Source of the DNA: Ahrensia sp.
GTDB taxonomy: Bacteria > Pseudomonadota > Alphaproteobacteria > Rhizobiales > Rhizobiaceae
Assembly (NCBI GenBank): GCA_028817895.1
Contig: JAPPOQ010000029.1
Location: forward strand, 1 to 64,000
Direction of reading: 5' to 3'
Length of the DNA stretch: 64,000 nucleotides
Numbering within the stretch: the first letter of the stretch is position 1; each line of letters opens with the position of its first letter. The translations under genes were made by a program, and so were the position numbers. Under the pieces are notes generated by a model, which did no database searches, was not told the origin of the DNA, and was given only the letters and a program-made list of their open reading frames with translations. Shown here one piece after another: positions 29,417-37,806 of the stretch.

Positions 29417-29736
29417 TTGGCGGACTTTTCAAGCTGCGCTTCGTAGAAGGCTCGCAAAACGGCGTTCATGCGCGTCTGATAACCTTTGCCATGCGATTTG
29501 AACCAATCCAGCATATCGGCATCGTAGCGGATTGTAGCACTTTTCTTCGGCTGTTTCCGCTTGGCCAGGTAGGCATTGAACTCCTCGAGCGTCATGGCGT
29601 TGGCGAAATCTTCCTCGGTCCATTCAGGACTGTCGCTGTAGTCGATGTCCTCATCTTTGATGGCATCGATGCGATCGAGTTCTTCCTGGGTGAGAACCAC
29701 CTTCGACGGATCAATTGTCATCCGAACGGTTGCCAT
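29413..29736 (-). CDS. brnA: BrnA family antitoxin
   Basis: This is the antitoxin of the type II BrnT-BrnA system. The 107-residue protein ends in the typical BrnA DNA-binding segment of ribbon-helix-helix type (SATIRYDADMLDWFKSHGKG followed by YQTRMNAVLR). BrnA binds BrnT and represses the operon promoter. ATG 29736 has a strong ribosome site (AAAGGAAGAG) and overlaps the brnT end by 26 bases. Its own stop overlaps the dgcA GTG start. The N-terminal half (TQEELDRIDAIKDEDIDYSD) is acidic, as expected for the toxin-neutralising part. Confidence 0.92.
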   Translation of the reverse strand: MATVRMTIDPSKVVLTQEELDRIDAIKDEDIDYSDSPEWTEEDFANAMTLEEFNAYLAKRKQPKKSATIRYDADMLDWFKSHGKGYQTRMNAVLRAFYEAQLEKSAK

Positions 29737-29992
29737 GTCTCTTCCTTTCACGCGCATTTGCTTTGCGAGCGGAGATGATGCGAACTCTGCCTTCTCGCAA
29801 TGTGAAGATCACAACAAACAGACGCTCTTGGATAAAGCCGGTGATCTCAAATCGCTCCTCACCATAGTCACGGCGAGTATCTTGCCTGATGACCGCTCCT
29901 GGATCGTTGAATACGGCACTTGCCCGTTCGAAGCGAATACCCCGATCAAGAAAGTTCCTGGCAGCCTTCGTTGCGTCCCACTCAAACTTCAT
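29711..29992 (-). CDS. brnT: BrnT family toxin (ribonuclease)
   Basis: The 93-residue BrnT-type RNase toxin starts KFEWDATKAARNFLDRGIRF and carries the conserved DYGEERF segment and the RIISARKANARERKRH C-terminal core, which contains the catalytic basic residues of the RelE-like fold. BrnT cleaves RNA and stops growth until neutralised by BrnA. It is the first gene of the cassette, 35 bases after the dgcN stop codon. A repeat-bearing promoter/operator sits in that gap. Confidence 0.92.
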   Translation of the reverse strand: MKFEWDATKAARNFLDRGIRFERASAVFNDPGAVIRQDTRRDYGEERFEITGFIQERLFVVIFTLREGRVRIISARKANARERKRHGNRSDDN

Positions 29993-30005
29993 CGTGGAGA
30001 CTCAC

Positions 30006-30026
30006 GTAACTACATTTTGTAACTAC
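30006..30026 (-). promoter_or_regulatory. Putative BrnA operator/promoter of brnTA
   Basis: On the minus strand GTAGTTAC occurs twice, 13 bases apart (GTAGTTAC-AAAAT-GTAGTTAC), with an embedded inverted repeat TACA-AAA-TGTA. It fills the 35-base gap between the dgcN stop codon and the brnT ATG. An autoregulated type II TA operon is expected to have its operator here. The AT-rich core could also serve as the -10 region. Confidence 0.55.
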
Positions 30027-30027
30027 G

Positions 30028-31026
30028 TCAAGAATCGAGCGCCTCCACCAAACGCCCCGCGCCGTGCCGATACGGGTCTACAGTAGGCAAGGCCATGCGG
30101 GCCTCCACCTCTTCGCAATAGGCCTTGGCGTCCTCTTCACCCATATGCTGCGTGTTGATGGAGATACCGACAACTTTCACATCAGGGTTGACCACGCGTG
30201 CCATGATGAGGGCGGTATCGCGCAACTCTTCCAGTGACGGTTGCTGATAATCCGGCAAACCGCGCATATGCTCTCGTGTCGGCTCATGGCAGAGGATCAG
30301 CGCGTCCGGCTGGCCGCCATGGATCAGCGCCAGCGTCACGCCAGAATAGGATGCGTGATAGAGCGAGCCTTGGCCTTCGATCAGGTCCCAGTGATCCTCA
30401 TCATTGTCCGGCGTGAGCCATTCGATCGAGCCTGCCATGAAATCGGCTATGACGGCGTCGAGCGGTACGCCATTGCCGGTGATGAGGATGCCCGTCTGAC
30501 CCGTGGCGCGGAAAGTCGCCTTCATGCCGCGCTCGCGCATTTCCCTTTCCATGCACATCGCTGTGTACATTTTTCCCACAGAGCAATCCGTACCAACGGC
30601 GAGACATCGCTTACCGTTGCGGCGCACACCATTGGCAATCGGATAGCGCACGCTAGGCACCCGCACGTCGATGAGCGAGCGGCCATGTTGGTCAGCCGTC
30701 AAAACAAGATCCTGCTCTTCCCGCAGCAGATTGTGCAGGCCCGACGCCAGATCAAGGCCAGCTTCAAGGGCTTGCCGCAACACGGATCGCCAACTGTCGG
30801 AAATGTATCCGCCGCGATTTGCAACGCCGATGACCATGGTCCTTGCGCCCTTGGCAACCGCTTCCTCAATCGTGAGATCGGGCAACCCCATATCGGCGTT
30901 GCACCCTTCCAGGCGCAACTGGCCGACGCACAATTCGGGGCGCCAATCCTTGATACCCTGCGCCACCTTGGCGGCGAGACGGTCTGGCGCGTCTCCCAGA
31001 AACAACAAATAGGGTGTTTTGATCAT
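30028..31026 (-). CDS. dgcN: DgcN family protein (DUF1611), N-acetyltransferase of the D-glutamate pathway
   Basis: The 332-residue DUF1611-type protein has an N-terminal Rossmann-like part (YLLFLGDAPDRLAAKVAQG) and a P-loop-like C-terminal domain (AVGTDCSVGKMYTA, about residues 150-163). In marine bacteria DgcN acetylates D-glutamate, and DgcA then racemises the product. ATG 31026 has GGAG 7 bases upstream; an earlier in-frame start at 31050 lacks a ribosome site. It is the first gene of the cluster, and the brnTA cassette separates it from dgcA. The enzymatic role is taken from the family, not shown by the sequence. Confidence 0.85.
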   Translation of the reverse strand: MIKTPYLLFLGDAPDRLAAKVAQGIKDWRPELCVGQLRLEGCNADMGLPDLTIEEAVAKGARTMVIGVANRGGYISDSWRSVLRQALEAGLDLASGLHNLLREEQDLVLTADQHGRSLIDVRVPSVRYPIANGVRRNGKRCLAVGTDCSVGKMYTAMCMEREMRERGMKATFRATGQTGILITGNGVPLDAVIADFMAGSIEWLTPDNDEDHWDLIEGQGSLYHASYSGVTLALIHGGQPDALILCHEPTREHMRGLPDYQQPSLEELRDTALIMARVVNPDVKVVGISINTQHMGEEDAKAYCEEVEARMALPTVDPYRHGAGRLVEALDS

Positions 31027-31131
31027 TGCGTTGCTCCACCAGCGAACCACTTTGATCTGGAACTATGATAGCTTGCGACACATACGCAATGGGGCGTGTG
31101 CCGTGGTCCCAAGAGCCGTGGCTGACTGGAC

Positions 31132-31440
31132 TCACTTTTTGTCGAGCAGCAATTGTGTGTGCTTGGCCAGTTTGTCGCTGATCGGCCCGGCCAATTTGGC
31201 GAGAAGCCAGGGCAGCGACACATTGATTTCCACCACATCCTCACGAACATCAAGCGTGCCGGATATGGTTTGCCCCATGGCTGCGGCGTCAAATTGCATT
31301 CGATCACCCTGCCAGCTTTGATTGATTTGCGCGCGACCGCCAAGTTGCTCAGTCACGGTGTGAAAACCGCTGTCGATGCGCTGCTTCGCCTCTTCTTTGC
31401 TGCGCTTGTTCGGAATCGTCACCGTGATTGTTTCGTTCAT
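31132..31440 (-). CDS. Polyhydroxyalkanoic acid system family protein
   Basis: The 102-residue protein matches the PHA granule-region family in its pattern: an N-terminal MNETITVTIPNKRSKEEAKQRI amphipathic helix broken at about residue 22, then a beta-rich centre (FDAAAMGQTISGTLDV) and the motif EINVSLPWLLAKLA near the C-terminus. Members occur near polyhydroxyalkanoate genes, but their biochemical role is not established, and no pha gene is adjacent here. It stands alone 105 bases upstream of dgcN on the same strand. Confidence 0.8.
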   Translation of the reverse strand: MNETITVTIPNKRSKEEAKQRIDSGFHTVTEQLGGRAQINQSWQGDRMQFDAAAMGQTISGTLDVREDVVEINVSLPWLLAKLAGPISDKLAKHTQLLLDKK

Positions 31441-31683
31441 GGGGATCCCGCACGTGAGAGTGATTTTGCTCTCCTGACATGGCCATGACGCGCGCCTATT
31501 TCAATTCGCTGATGCGCCCTTCGGCGGGAAGGACCGGCCTGCACGAATGCGATCAGTCTGCGAAAGACTTCACATATGCTGCACAGTCACGCCGTTCGGG
31601 TGACGCCTTCAGCCGCCAAATCGTGACGGCATCAACAATGCGGATATCGAAACCATGACTCTCCAACACCAGCCGACGACCTA

Positions 31684-32088
31684 TTGACCATAGCCAGTCT
31701 CGCCAAACGCATGTGCATCATATTGTTCGGATATACCGCCGCCGTAGCAACAGCGACCATCACCACGCTCGTCTTTTCACCCGCACTCCTGTTTTCGCCC
31801 GTCATGATCGTTGCAATGGTGATCACATGTGTCACCGCAGCCCCTGCAATGCTGTGTTTCGCGGCTTTCAGTGAAATCCGTTACAGGATCGGTCGCGAAG
31901 GCCATATACTTGCGGGCACACTCACCGCCAGCTTGGCGCTTCTCACCTTCGGGATATTCAGTGAACCGCTGATCACGAATATGTGGGATCAGGTTCGCTT
32001 TGCAAGCTTGGGAGGAGCCATAGGCGGCTGGACCTATTGGCGCGTTGCGGTTTGGCCTTGGGAGGGCGCCGCGTCAGTCAATGGCTGA
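31684..32088 (+). CDS. Small membrane protein of unknown function
   Basis: The predicted 134-residue protein has four hydrophobic segments (about residues 10-32, 33-58, 72-92 and 100-122). It is very rich in Ala, Thr and Val, with few charges. Start TTG 31684 is the only one that keeps the N-terminal segment; ATG 31711 would shorten it by nine residues. I do not recognise the family. It lies on the opposite strand to grpE and converges with it (3 bases between stops). The 243 bases before it (31441-31683) show no gene or clear site. Confidence 0.55.
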   Translation: MTIASLAKRMCIILFGYTAAVATATITTLVFSPALLFSPVMIVAMVITCVTAAPAMLCFAAFSEIRYRIGREGHILAGTLTASLALLTFGIFSEPLITNMWDQVRFASLGGAIGGWTYWRVAVWPWEGAASVNG

Positions 32089-32091
32089 GCC

Positions 32092-32835
32092 CTACCCACC
32101 CTGCGCCTTGGCCTGATCCTCTCGGGCCTGGTCTGGGCCGGTTTGCTCTTCTTGCGGAGCAGTTGCATCGCCTTCCGCATCGGAATTGGTTTCAGCCACG
32201 TCTTCAAATTTGGGGCCGCCCTTTGCAACGCCAACCATGGCCGGGCGCAGCACCCGATCGCCGATCTTGTATCCCTCTTGCACCACCTGCGCGACGCTGT
32301 TGTTGGGCTTGCTTTCGTCAGGCATTTCAAACATCGCCTGATGGAGATTGGGGTCGAATTTCTCCCCGTCGGGGTTGAACTTGGTCACGCCCGCCTTTTC
32401 CAGCGCTTTCAGCAATTCGCGCTCGGTGAGTTCCACCCCTTCCAGCAGCTGTTTGAATTCATCGGAGCCTGACTGGCGCTTTTCTTCCGATACGGCCTGA
32501 ATAGCGCGCTGAAGATTGTCGCCCACACCCAGAAGGTCGCGCGCAAAATTGGCAATCGCATAAGACCGCGTATCGGCAATTTCGCGAGCTGTGCGCCGCC
32601 GCAGATTTTCCATCTCGGCGACGGTGCGCAGGGTTTTGTCTTTCAATTCCTCATTCTCGGCCTTCAGCTTGTCGAGCACGGCCAGAACGGTTTGCGGATC
32701 ATTAGGGTCCGCATTCACACCGTCCGCTTCTTCTTCGGCCTCCGCCGCTTCCATTTCCGCCTGTTCCTCGGCGGCCATGCGTTCTTCTTCGGCGGCGATA
32801 TCGTCAAAAAGAGCGTCGTCGGGATTTCCCGGCAT
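32092..32835 (-). CDS. grpE: Nucleotide exchange factor GrpE
   Basis: GrpE releases ADP from DnaK and acts as its thermosensor. The 247-residue protein has a Glu/Ala-rich N-terminal extension (about residues 10-40), the long coiled coil ([19 protein letters not shown] region) and the beta-domain ending [20 protein letters not shown], the family signature. It is longer than E. coli GrpE because of acidic N- and C-terminal tails. It sits 66 bases downstream of hrcA on the same strand. Confidence 0.96.
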   Translation of the reverse strand: MPGNPDDALFDDIAAEEERMAAEEQAEMEAAEAEEEADGVNADPNDPQTVLAVLDKLKAENEELKDKTLRTVAEMENLRRRTAREIADTRSYAIANFARDLLGVGDNLQRAIQAVSEEKRQSGSDEFKQLLEGVELTERELLKALEKAGVTKFNPDGEKFDPNLHQAMFEMPDESKPNNSVAQVVQEGYKIGDRVLRPAMVGVAKGGPKFEDVAETNSDAEGDATAPQEEQTGPDQAREDQAKAQGG

Positions 32836-32877
32836 GGATCACCTTTTGCGGTTTGGGAATGCGAATTTCGCCCGCCG

Positions 32878-32906
32878 ATATCGGCGTTGCGCCCTCAAAA
32901 ATCAAG
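32878..32906 (-). promoter_or_regulatory. Possible RpoH (heat-shock) promoter for grpE
   Basis: On the minus strand CTTGAT (32901-32906) and CCGATAT (32878-32884) are separated by 16 bases. This resembles the alphaproteobacterial sigma-32 pattern (CTTGAA ... CCNATNT). It overlaps the last bases of hrcA and ends about 40 bases before the grpE ATG. grpE could then be induced separately from hrcA. Confidence 0.3.
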
Positions 32907-33981
32907 AGAGCAGTCGGCTGACAACTTGAGCAGTATAGTCAACCATCGGCACGATGCGCGCATAGTTCAGCCGGGTCGGGCCGATGACCCCAACCGCGCC
33001 GATGATGCGTTGTTCGCTGTCGCGCCAGGGTGCCACCACAACCGAAGAGCCCGACAACGAAAACAGTTTGTTTTCAGACCCGATGAAGATTTTCACCCCT
33101 TCGCCATCTTCTGCGAGATCGAGCAATTGCATCAGGCCGCGCTTGCTTTCCAACTCGTCGAACAAATGGCGCAGACGAGCAAGGTCTTCCTGCGCATCGA
33201 TGGAGCCGAGAAGGTTGGAACGGCCACGCACGATGAGCTGGGGCAACGGATCCGTCTCCGCACCGGACCAGCTTGCCAGACCCTGGTCTACAAGCGACTT
33301 CGCCAGAGCATCAATTTCGTTGCGTGCCGTGTCATAGCGCTTCTCGATCGCGGCCTTGGCTTCGCTCAAAGTGCGCCCGGCGATATGTGCGTTCAGATAA
33401 TTGGCCGCCTCAACGAGGGTGGACGCCGACATGCCGGGCGGAAGATCGACAATGCGGTTCTCCACTGTTCCATTTTCTCCGACGATAACAACCAGCGCCT
33501 TGGTGGCTTCCAGTCGCACAAACTCGATGTGTTTGAGGCGCACATCGGATTTTCCCGCAATGACCAGACCCGCTCCCTGGGTGAGACCGGACAGCATCTG
33601 GCTGGCTTCGGTGAGCACGGAATCGACCGTCTTGCCCGTCGCGGCGGCACGCACCTGCGCCTCGATGGAGGCGCGTTCCTCGCCGGTCAGCGCCCCGATT
33701 TCCATGAATCCGTCGACGAAATAGCGCAGGCCCTGTTCGGTTGGCAGCCGTCCGGCAGACACGTGCGGGGCGTAGATCAGACCCAGATGTTCGAGGTCCG
33801 ACATGACATTGCGCACTGAAGCGGGAGACAGCGAGACCGACAGGCGACGCGACAGATTGCGCGAACCGAGCGGCTCACCGGTTTCCAGATAGATCTCCAC
33901 AATATGCCGAAATATCTCGCGCGAGCGCTCATCCAGCGTCTCGATGGCGTGATGCGGCCCGGGAAGGACAGAGGTATTCAT
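32902..33981 (-). CDS. hrcA: Heat-inducible transcription repressor HrcA
   Basis: HrcA represses groESL or related operons through CIRCE elements. The 359-residue protein has the N-terminal winged helix (SLSPASVRNVMSDLEHLGL then APHVSAGRLPTEQGLRYFVD) and the C-terminal GAF-like domain ending GVIGPTRLNYARIVPMVDY. No CIRCE inverted repeat was found within this window, so its targets lie elsewhere. It is divergent from rph, with 139 bases between; that gap shows no feature I can assign beyond AT-rich stretches. Confidence 0.96.
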   Translation of the reverse strand: MNTSVLPGPHHAIETLDERSREIFRHIVEIYLETGEPLGSRNLSRRLSVSLSPASVRNVMSDLEHLGLIYAPHVSAGRLPTEQGLRYFVDGFMEIGALTGEERASIEAQVRAAATGKTVDSVLTEASQMLSGLTQGAGLVIAGKSDVRLKHIEFVRLEATKALVVIVGENGTVENRIVDLPPGMSASTLVEAANYLNAHIAGRTLSEAKAAIEKRYDTARNEIDALAKSLVDQGLASWSGAETDPLPQLIVRGRSNLLGSIDAQEDLARLRHLFDELESKRGLMQLLDLAEDGEGVKIFIGSENKLFSLSGSSVVVAPWRDSEQRIIGAVGVIGPTRLNYARIVPMVDYTAQVVSRLLS

Positions 33982-34120
33982 GCGGGGAGTATAGGATGTC
34001 GATCTGTGTCAGTGTAGGGGTGCACGCAACGATAGATAGGCGGCAGGAATATCACCCCTTCCCACTGCACCTCTCCCCGTCTAAAAGCGCGCGCAAATCA
34101 CTCCCATACGGGTCTTTCCC

Positions 34121-34849
34121 ATGCGTTCATCCTCAATCCGCCCCTCTGGACGCGCGCCGGACGAAATGCGGGCTGTCACCCTTGAACGCGGTTTCTCCAA
34201 ACATGCGGAAGGGTCCTGCCTCATCAAGTTTGGCGACACGCATGTTTTGTGCACCGCATCGCTGGAGGAGCGGGTACCACCATGGCTGCGCGGCGCCGGG
34301 AAAGGCTGGGTCACAGCAGAGTATGGCATGTTGCCGCGTTCCACCGGTTCGCGCATGCGCCGCGAGGCATCTTCGGGCAAGCAATCCGGCCGTACGCAGG
34401 AGATTCAGCGCCTCATCGGGCGCTCCCTGCGCGCAGTGGTGGACATGCAGGCGCTGGGCGAGCGGCAGATTTCGCTCGACTGCGATGTGATCCAAGCCGA
34501 TGGCGGCACGCGCACCGCTTCCATCACCGGCGCATGGGTTGCCCTGAAGGACTGTTTGGAGTGGATGGAAGCCCGTTCCATGGTTGAGGTCAGCAAGGTT
34601 CTCAAAGACAATGTTGCCGCAATTTCCTGCGGCATTTTTGAGGGAACGCCGGTGCTCGATCTCGACTATGACGAGGACTCCGAAGCCGAAACCGACGCCA
34701 ATTTCGTGATGACCGGTTCCGGCGGCATTGTTGAAGTTCAGGGCACCGCAGAAGGCGAACCGTTTTCGCAGGACGAGTTCGAACAGCTCATGCAACTCGC
34801 CCAAAAGGGCATTGGTGAGCTGGTGGATTTGCAGAAGCTCTCGGGCTAG
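34121..34849 (+). CDS. rph: Ribonuclease PH
   Basis: RNase PH trims the 3' ends of tRNA precursors by phosphorolysis. The 242-residue protein matches the hexameric family throughout: [20 protein letters not shown], the RNA-binding [20 protein letters not shown] segment, the phosphate-binding [19 protein letters not shown], and [19 protein letters not shown] with its acidic residues. The start at 34121 gives the usual length. rdgB follows after 4 bases, a standard rph-rdgB pair. Confidence 0.97.
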   Translation: MRSSSIRPSGRAPDEMRAVTLERGFSKHAEGSCLIKFGDTHVLCTASLEERVPPWLRGAGKGWVTAEYGMLPRSTGSRMRREASSGKQSGRTQEIQRLIGRSLRAVVDMQALGERQISLDCDVIQADGGTRTASITGAWVALKDCLEWMEARSMVEVSKVLKDNVAAISCGIFEGTPVLDLDYDEDSEAETDANFVMTGSGGIVEVQGTAEGEPFSQDEFEQLMQLAQKGIGELVDLQKLSG

Positions 34850-34853
34850 AGCA

Positions 34854-35501
34854 ATGCGTGCTCTTGATGCGAAATCCCTGATCCTTGCCACGCATAATGC
34901 CGGCAAGTTGCGCGAAATGCGCCAACTTCTGAAGCCGTTCGGTTTCGAGCTGACCTCAGCGGGCGAACTTGGCCTGCCGGAACCAGCCGAAGAGGGAACC
35001 ACGTTCGAGGAAAACGCCTACACCAAGGCCTATGCCGCGGCATCGGCTTCGTCCATGGTCGCGCTTTCCGACGATAGCGGATTATGCGTCGACGCACTGG
35101 GCGGTGCGCCCGGTGTCTACACGGCGGACTGGGCAGAAAAGGAAGACGGGACTGGTCGTGACTTTGGCCTGGCCATGCAAAAGGTTGAAATGGCGCTTAC
35201 AAATGTCGGCCTGACGCCGGATCAGGAGAGCGCACGCAGCGGGTATTTCTGCGCGGTTTTGTGCCTTTGTTGGCCGGACGGTCATGCTGAATATTTTCGT
35301 GGCGAGGCGCATGGAACGCTGATCTGGCCGCCGCGCGGCGACAAGGGGTTTGGCTACGACCCGGTGTTTCGTCCCCTTGGCCATGAGCGCACATTTGGAG
35401 AAATGACGGCACAGGAAAAGCACAGCTGGTCGCCGGGAAGCGATGGCCTGTCGCACCGGGCACGGGCGTTCGCGAAATTTGCGAGGTTGAAGTTGGTATG
35501 A
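34854..35501 (+). CDS. rdgB: XTP/dITP pyrophosphatase (RdgB/HAM1)
   Basis: This enzyme removes non-canonical purine triphosphates (dITP, XTP) from the nucleotide pool. The 215-residue protein has the family start [14 protein letters not shown], the [14 protein letters not shown] loop, [15 protein letters not shown] and the C-terminal GFGYDPVF...SHRARA pattern. The frame is open upstream through rph, but ATG 34854, 4 bases after the rph stop codon, gives the family N-terminus. Confidence 0.97.
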   Translation: MRALDAKSLILATHNAGKLREMRQLLKPFGFELTSAGELGLPEPAEEGTTFEENAYTKAYAAASASSMVALSDDSGLCVDALGGAPGVYTADWAEKEDGTGRDFGLAMQKVEMALTNVGLTPDQESARSGYFCAVLCLCWPDGHAEYFRGEAHGTLIWPPRGDKGFGYDPVFRPLGHERTFGEMTAQEKHSWSPGSDGLSHRARAFAKFARLKLV

Positions 35502-35522
35502 TGGGCAATCCTTCCACGCACT

Positions 35523-35543
35523 CCTCTCCCCTGTGGGGAGAGG
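35523..35543. repeat. REP-like palindromic element, unit 1
   Basis: CCTCTCCCC-TGT-GGGGAGAGG forms a 9-bp stem with a 3-base loop just after rdgB. The flank ATGGCCGAAGGCCGGGTGA (35544-35562) is related, in reverse complement, to the flank of the second unit, so the two form an inverted pair about 165 bases apart. Strong GC hairpins like this are common intergenic repeats in rhizobial genomes. Confidence 0.8.
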
Positions 35544-35688
35544 ATGGCCGAAGGCCGGGTGAAGGGGCTTGCCGTGAACTCTCGAAGAATCCGCAGCCCG
35601 CCCGTTCCGTACTCTCGTGGGACGCTCACGAAGTTGGCTGCGGCGAGCAACACCTATCTCACTCCACCCCTCATCCCCGCTTCGCGGA

Positions 35689-35711
35689 CCTTCTCCCCAC
35701 AGGGGAGAAGG
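35689..35711. repeat. REP-like palindromic element, unit 2 (inverted copy)
   Basis: CCTTCTCCCC-ACA-GGGGAGAAGG forms a 10-bp stem with a 3-base loop. With its left flank (CCCCTCATCCCCGCTTCGCG, 35667-35686) it is a reverse-complement relative of unit 1. The two units could pair with each other as a long-range stem. Its right arm ends in GAGAAGG, which happens to lie 4 bases before a GTG in frame with hemW at 35716. Confidence 0.8.
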
Positions 35712-35736
35712 ATACGTGGCAGACATCAGTCACCCA

Positions 35737-36918
35737 ATGACCGGCCGCAACAACGACGATGGCACTCCTGGTTTTGGCATTTATGTGCATTGGCCCTTCT
35801 GCGCTGCCAAATGCCCATATTGCGACTTCAACTCCCATGTGCGCCAGGGTCCCAATGGGGGCGGTGTAGACCAACGTCGCTACGCCCAAGCTTTCGAACG
35901 GGAATTGGGGCATATGGCGCAGCTTTGCGCGAGCGAAACGGTGACCAGCATATTCTTCGGCGGCGGCACACCTTCGCTTATGGAGCCTGCAACAGTCGAA
36001 CACATTCTGCGCACCATCCATGATCTTTGGCTTGTCGACGAACAGGCTGAAATCACAATGGAGGCCAACCCAAGCAGCGTTGAGACCGAGCGGTTTCGCG
36101 CCTATCGCGCAACGGGTGTCAACCGGGTGTCGCTGGGCGTGCAATCGCTGGACGATGCGCAATTGAAGTTTCTGGGGCGTTTGCACAGTGCTGAGGAGGC
36201 CAAGGCCGCTATCGACATCGCCCGCAAAACCTTCGAGCGCATGTCGTTTGATCTGATCTATGCCCGCCCGCAGCAAACGCTGGCGCAATGGCGAAGTGAG
36301 CTTGAAGAGGCGATCCGGCTGTCCGCCGATCACCTGTCGCTCTACCAACTGACCATCGAGCAGGGCACGCCCTTTTTCGATCTGCATCGCAAGGGCAAAC
36401 TCTCCATTCCGGATGCGGAGAATGCCGCGCAGCTTTATGAGCTGACGCAGGAAATCACGGCGTCCCACGGCCTTCCGGCCTATGAAATCTCCAACCACGC
36501 GAAGCCGAGGCAGGAAAGTCGTCACAATCTCACCTATTGGCGGTCCGGCGACTGGGTTGGCGCCGGTCCGGGCGCTCATGGCCGTTTGACGCGTGCAGAT
36601 GGTCGATACACCACCGCCAATGAACGCGTGCCGGAGCGTTGGCTGGAAGCCGTGAACCGTTCCGGCCACGGAATGGTTGAGCACCACGCGCTTTCGTTGG
36701 AGGAGCATGGCGATGAAATGCTGCTGATGGGGTTGCGGCTACGCGAGGGGCTCGAGGTGGAACGCTACAGCCGTGAAACGGGCCATGAGCTGGATCCGGC
36801 GCGGATCAGCGATCTGACCGGTCACGGCATGGTGGAAATCCTGCCCAATGGCAGGCTGCGTGCAACGGCGGGCGGCTGGCTGGTGCTGGACGCGGTGATC
36901 GCCGATCTGGCAGCCTGA
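35737..36918 (+). CDS. hemW: Radical SAM heme chaperone HemW
   Basis: HemW is a radical-SAM protein related to HemN that transfers heme to targets. It was formerly annotated as coproporphyrinogen III oxidase. The 393-residue protein has the iron-sulfur motif in YVHWPFCAAKCPYCDFNSH (C-x3-C-x2-C), which lacks the extra Cys typical of HemN. Downstream come FFGGGTPSLM, EANPSSVE and LGVQSLDD. ATG 35737 fits the family; an in-frame GTG at 35716 has a GAGAAGG site contributed by the REP hairpin and would add seven residues. Confidence 0.92.
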   Translation: MTGRNNDDGTPGFGIYVHWPFCAAKCPYCDFNSHVRQGPNGGGVDQRRYAQAFERELGHMAQLCASETVTSIFFGGGTPSLMEPATVEHILRTIHDLWLVDEQAEITMEANPSSVETERFRAYRATGVNRVSLGVQSLDDAQLKFLGRLHSAEEAKAAIDIARKTFERMSFDLIYARPQQTLAQWRSELEEAIRLSADHLSLYQLTIEQGTPFFDLHRKGKLSIPDAENAAQLYELTQEITASHGLPAYEISNHAKPRQESRHNLTYWRSGDWVGAGPGAHGRLTRADGRYTTANERVPERWLEAVNRSGHGMVEHHALSLEEHGDEMLLMGLRLREGLEVERYSRETGHELDPARISDLTGHGMVEILPNGRLRATAGGWLVLDAVIADLAA

Positions 36919-36921
36919 GGC

Positions 36922-37806
36922 ATGGCCTCCACCTTCACCATTCGCGACACGACCTTTTTAGCCAATCCGCTTGAGGCAGGCCTTTATTGCGTCGCGACAC
37001 CGATTGGCAATCTTGGCGATATCACCATCCGCGCGCTGGAAGTCCTGGCCGCTTGCGATGTTATCGCTTGCGAGGACACAAGAACGAGCGGAGTGTTGCT
37101 GAAGCGCTACGGCATCGATCGGCCAAAGCTCTCCTACAATGAACACAATGCGGACCATCGCGGGCAGGAGCTTCTGGGCCGCATCGAAAATGGCGGATCT
37201 GTTGCTCTGATAAGCGATGCCGGAACGCCTTTGATCAACGACCCAGGTACCAGACTGGTCCAAGCCGCAATAGAGTACGGTTTGGCGGTTTTCCCATTGC
37301 CGGGCGCCAGCGCGCCTCTTGCGGCTCTGGTTGGAAGCGGCTTGGCACCGGATGATTTCCGATTTCTTGGCTTTTTGCCAAGCAGGAGCGGCGCGCGTCG
37401 CAGCATGTTAGAGAACCTGCAGTCTCACAAAGGCACGCTGCTCTTCTTTGAAAGCCCCAAACGGCTTGTGGCCACGCTGCAAGCGATGGCGGACGTGTTT
37501 GGCGAAGACCGGCGGGCCGTCGTGGCGCGCGAACTCACCAAGATGCACGAAACCTTCCACAGGGGAACATTGGCGCAGCTTCTTGCGGAGTTTTCCAATG
37601 CCGAGCGCGTTCGCGGGGAGATTGTCATCGCTGTTGAGGCGGGCCCAGGCGCGGATGTGACCACGCTGGACATCGAGGCGATGCTCACAGAAGCGTTGGC
37701 CAGCATGAAAACCAAAGATGCCGCAAGCCATGTCGCAGGGCAGACCGGACTGCCGCGACAAGAACTTTACAAGCGCGCACTCCAGCTCACCAAGCGCGAT
37801 GAGTGA
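36922..37806 (+). CDS. rsmI: 16S rRNA (cytidine1402-2'-O)-methyltransferase
   Basis: RsmI methylates the ribose of C1402 in the decoding centre of 16S rRNA using SAM. The 294-residue tetrapyrrole-methylase-fold protein has GLYCVATPIGNLGDITIRAL, ACEDTRTSGVLLKRYGI, SDAGTPLINDPG and PLPGASAPLAAL, all characteristic. It begins 3 bases after hemW and overlaps yraN by 8 bases, so the genes form one operon. Confidence 0.97.
   Translation: MASTFTIRDTTFLANPLEAGLYCVATPIGNLGDITIRALEVLAACDVIACEDTRTSGVLLKRYGIDRPKLSYNEHNADHRGQELLGRIENGGSVALISDAGTPLINDPGTRLVQAAIEYGLAVFPLPGASAPLAALVGSGLAPDDFRFLGFLPSRSGARRSMLENLQSHKGTLLFFESPKRLVATLQAMADVFGEDRRAVVARELTKMHETFHRGTLAQLLAEFSNAERVRGEIVIAVEAGPGADVTTLDIEAMLTEALASMKTKDAASHVAGQTGLPRQELYKRALQLTKRDE

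Noticed and set aside
34847-34870. TAGAGCAA at the rph/rdgB junction as a third MITE end
   Set aside because: Only eight bases match and no partner end is present; it is simply the rph stop region.
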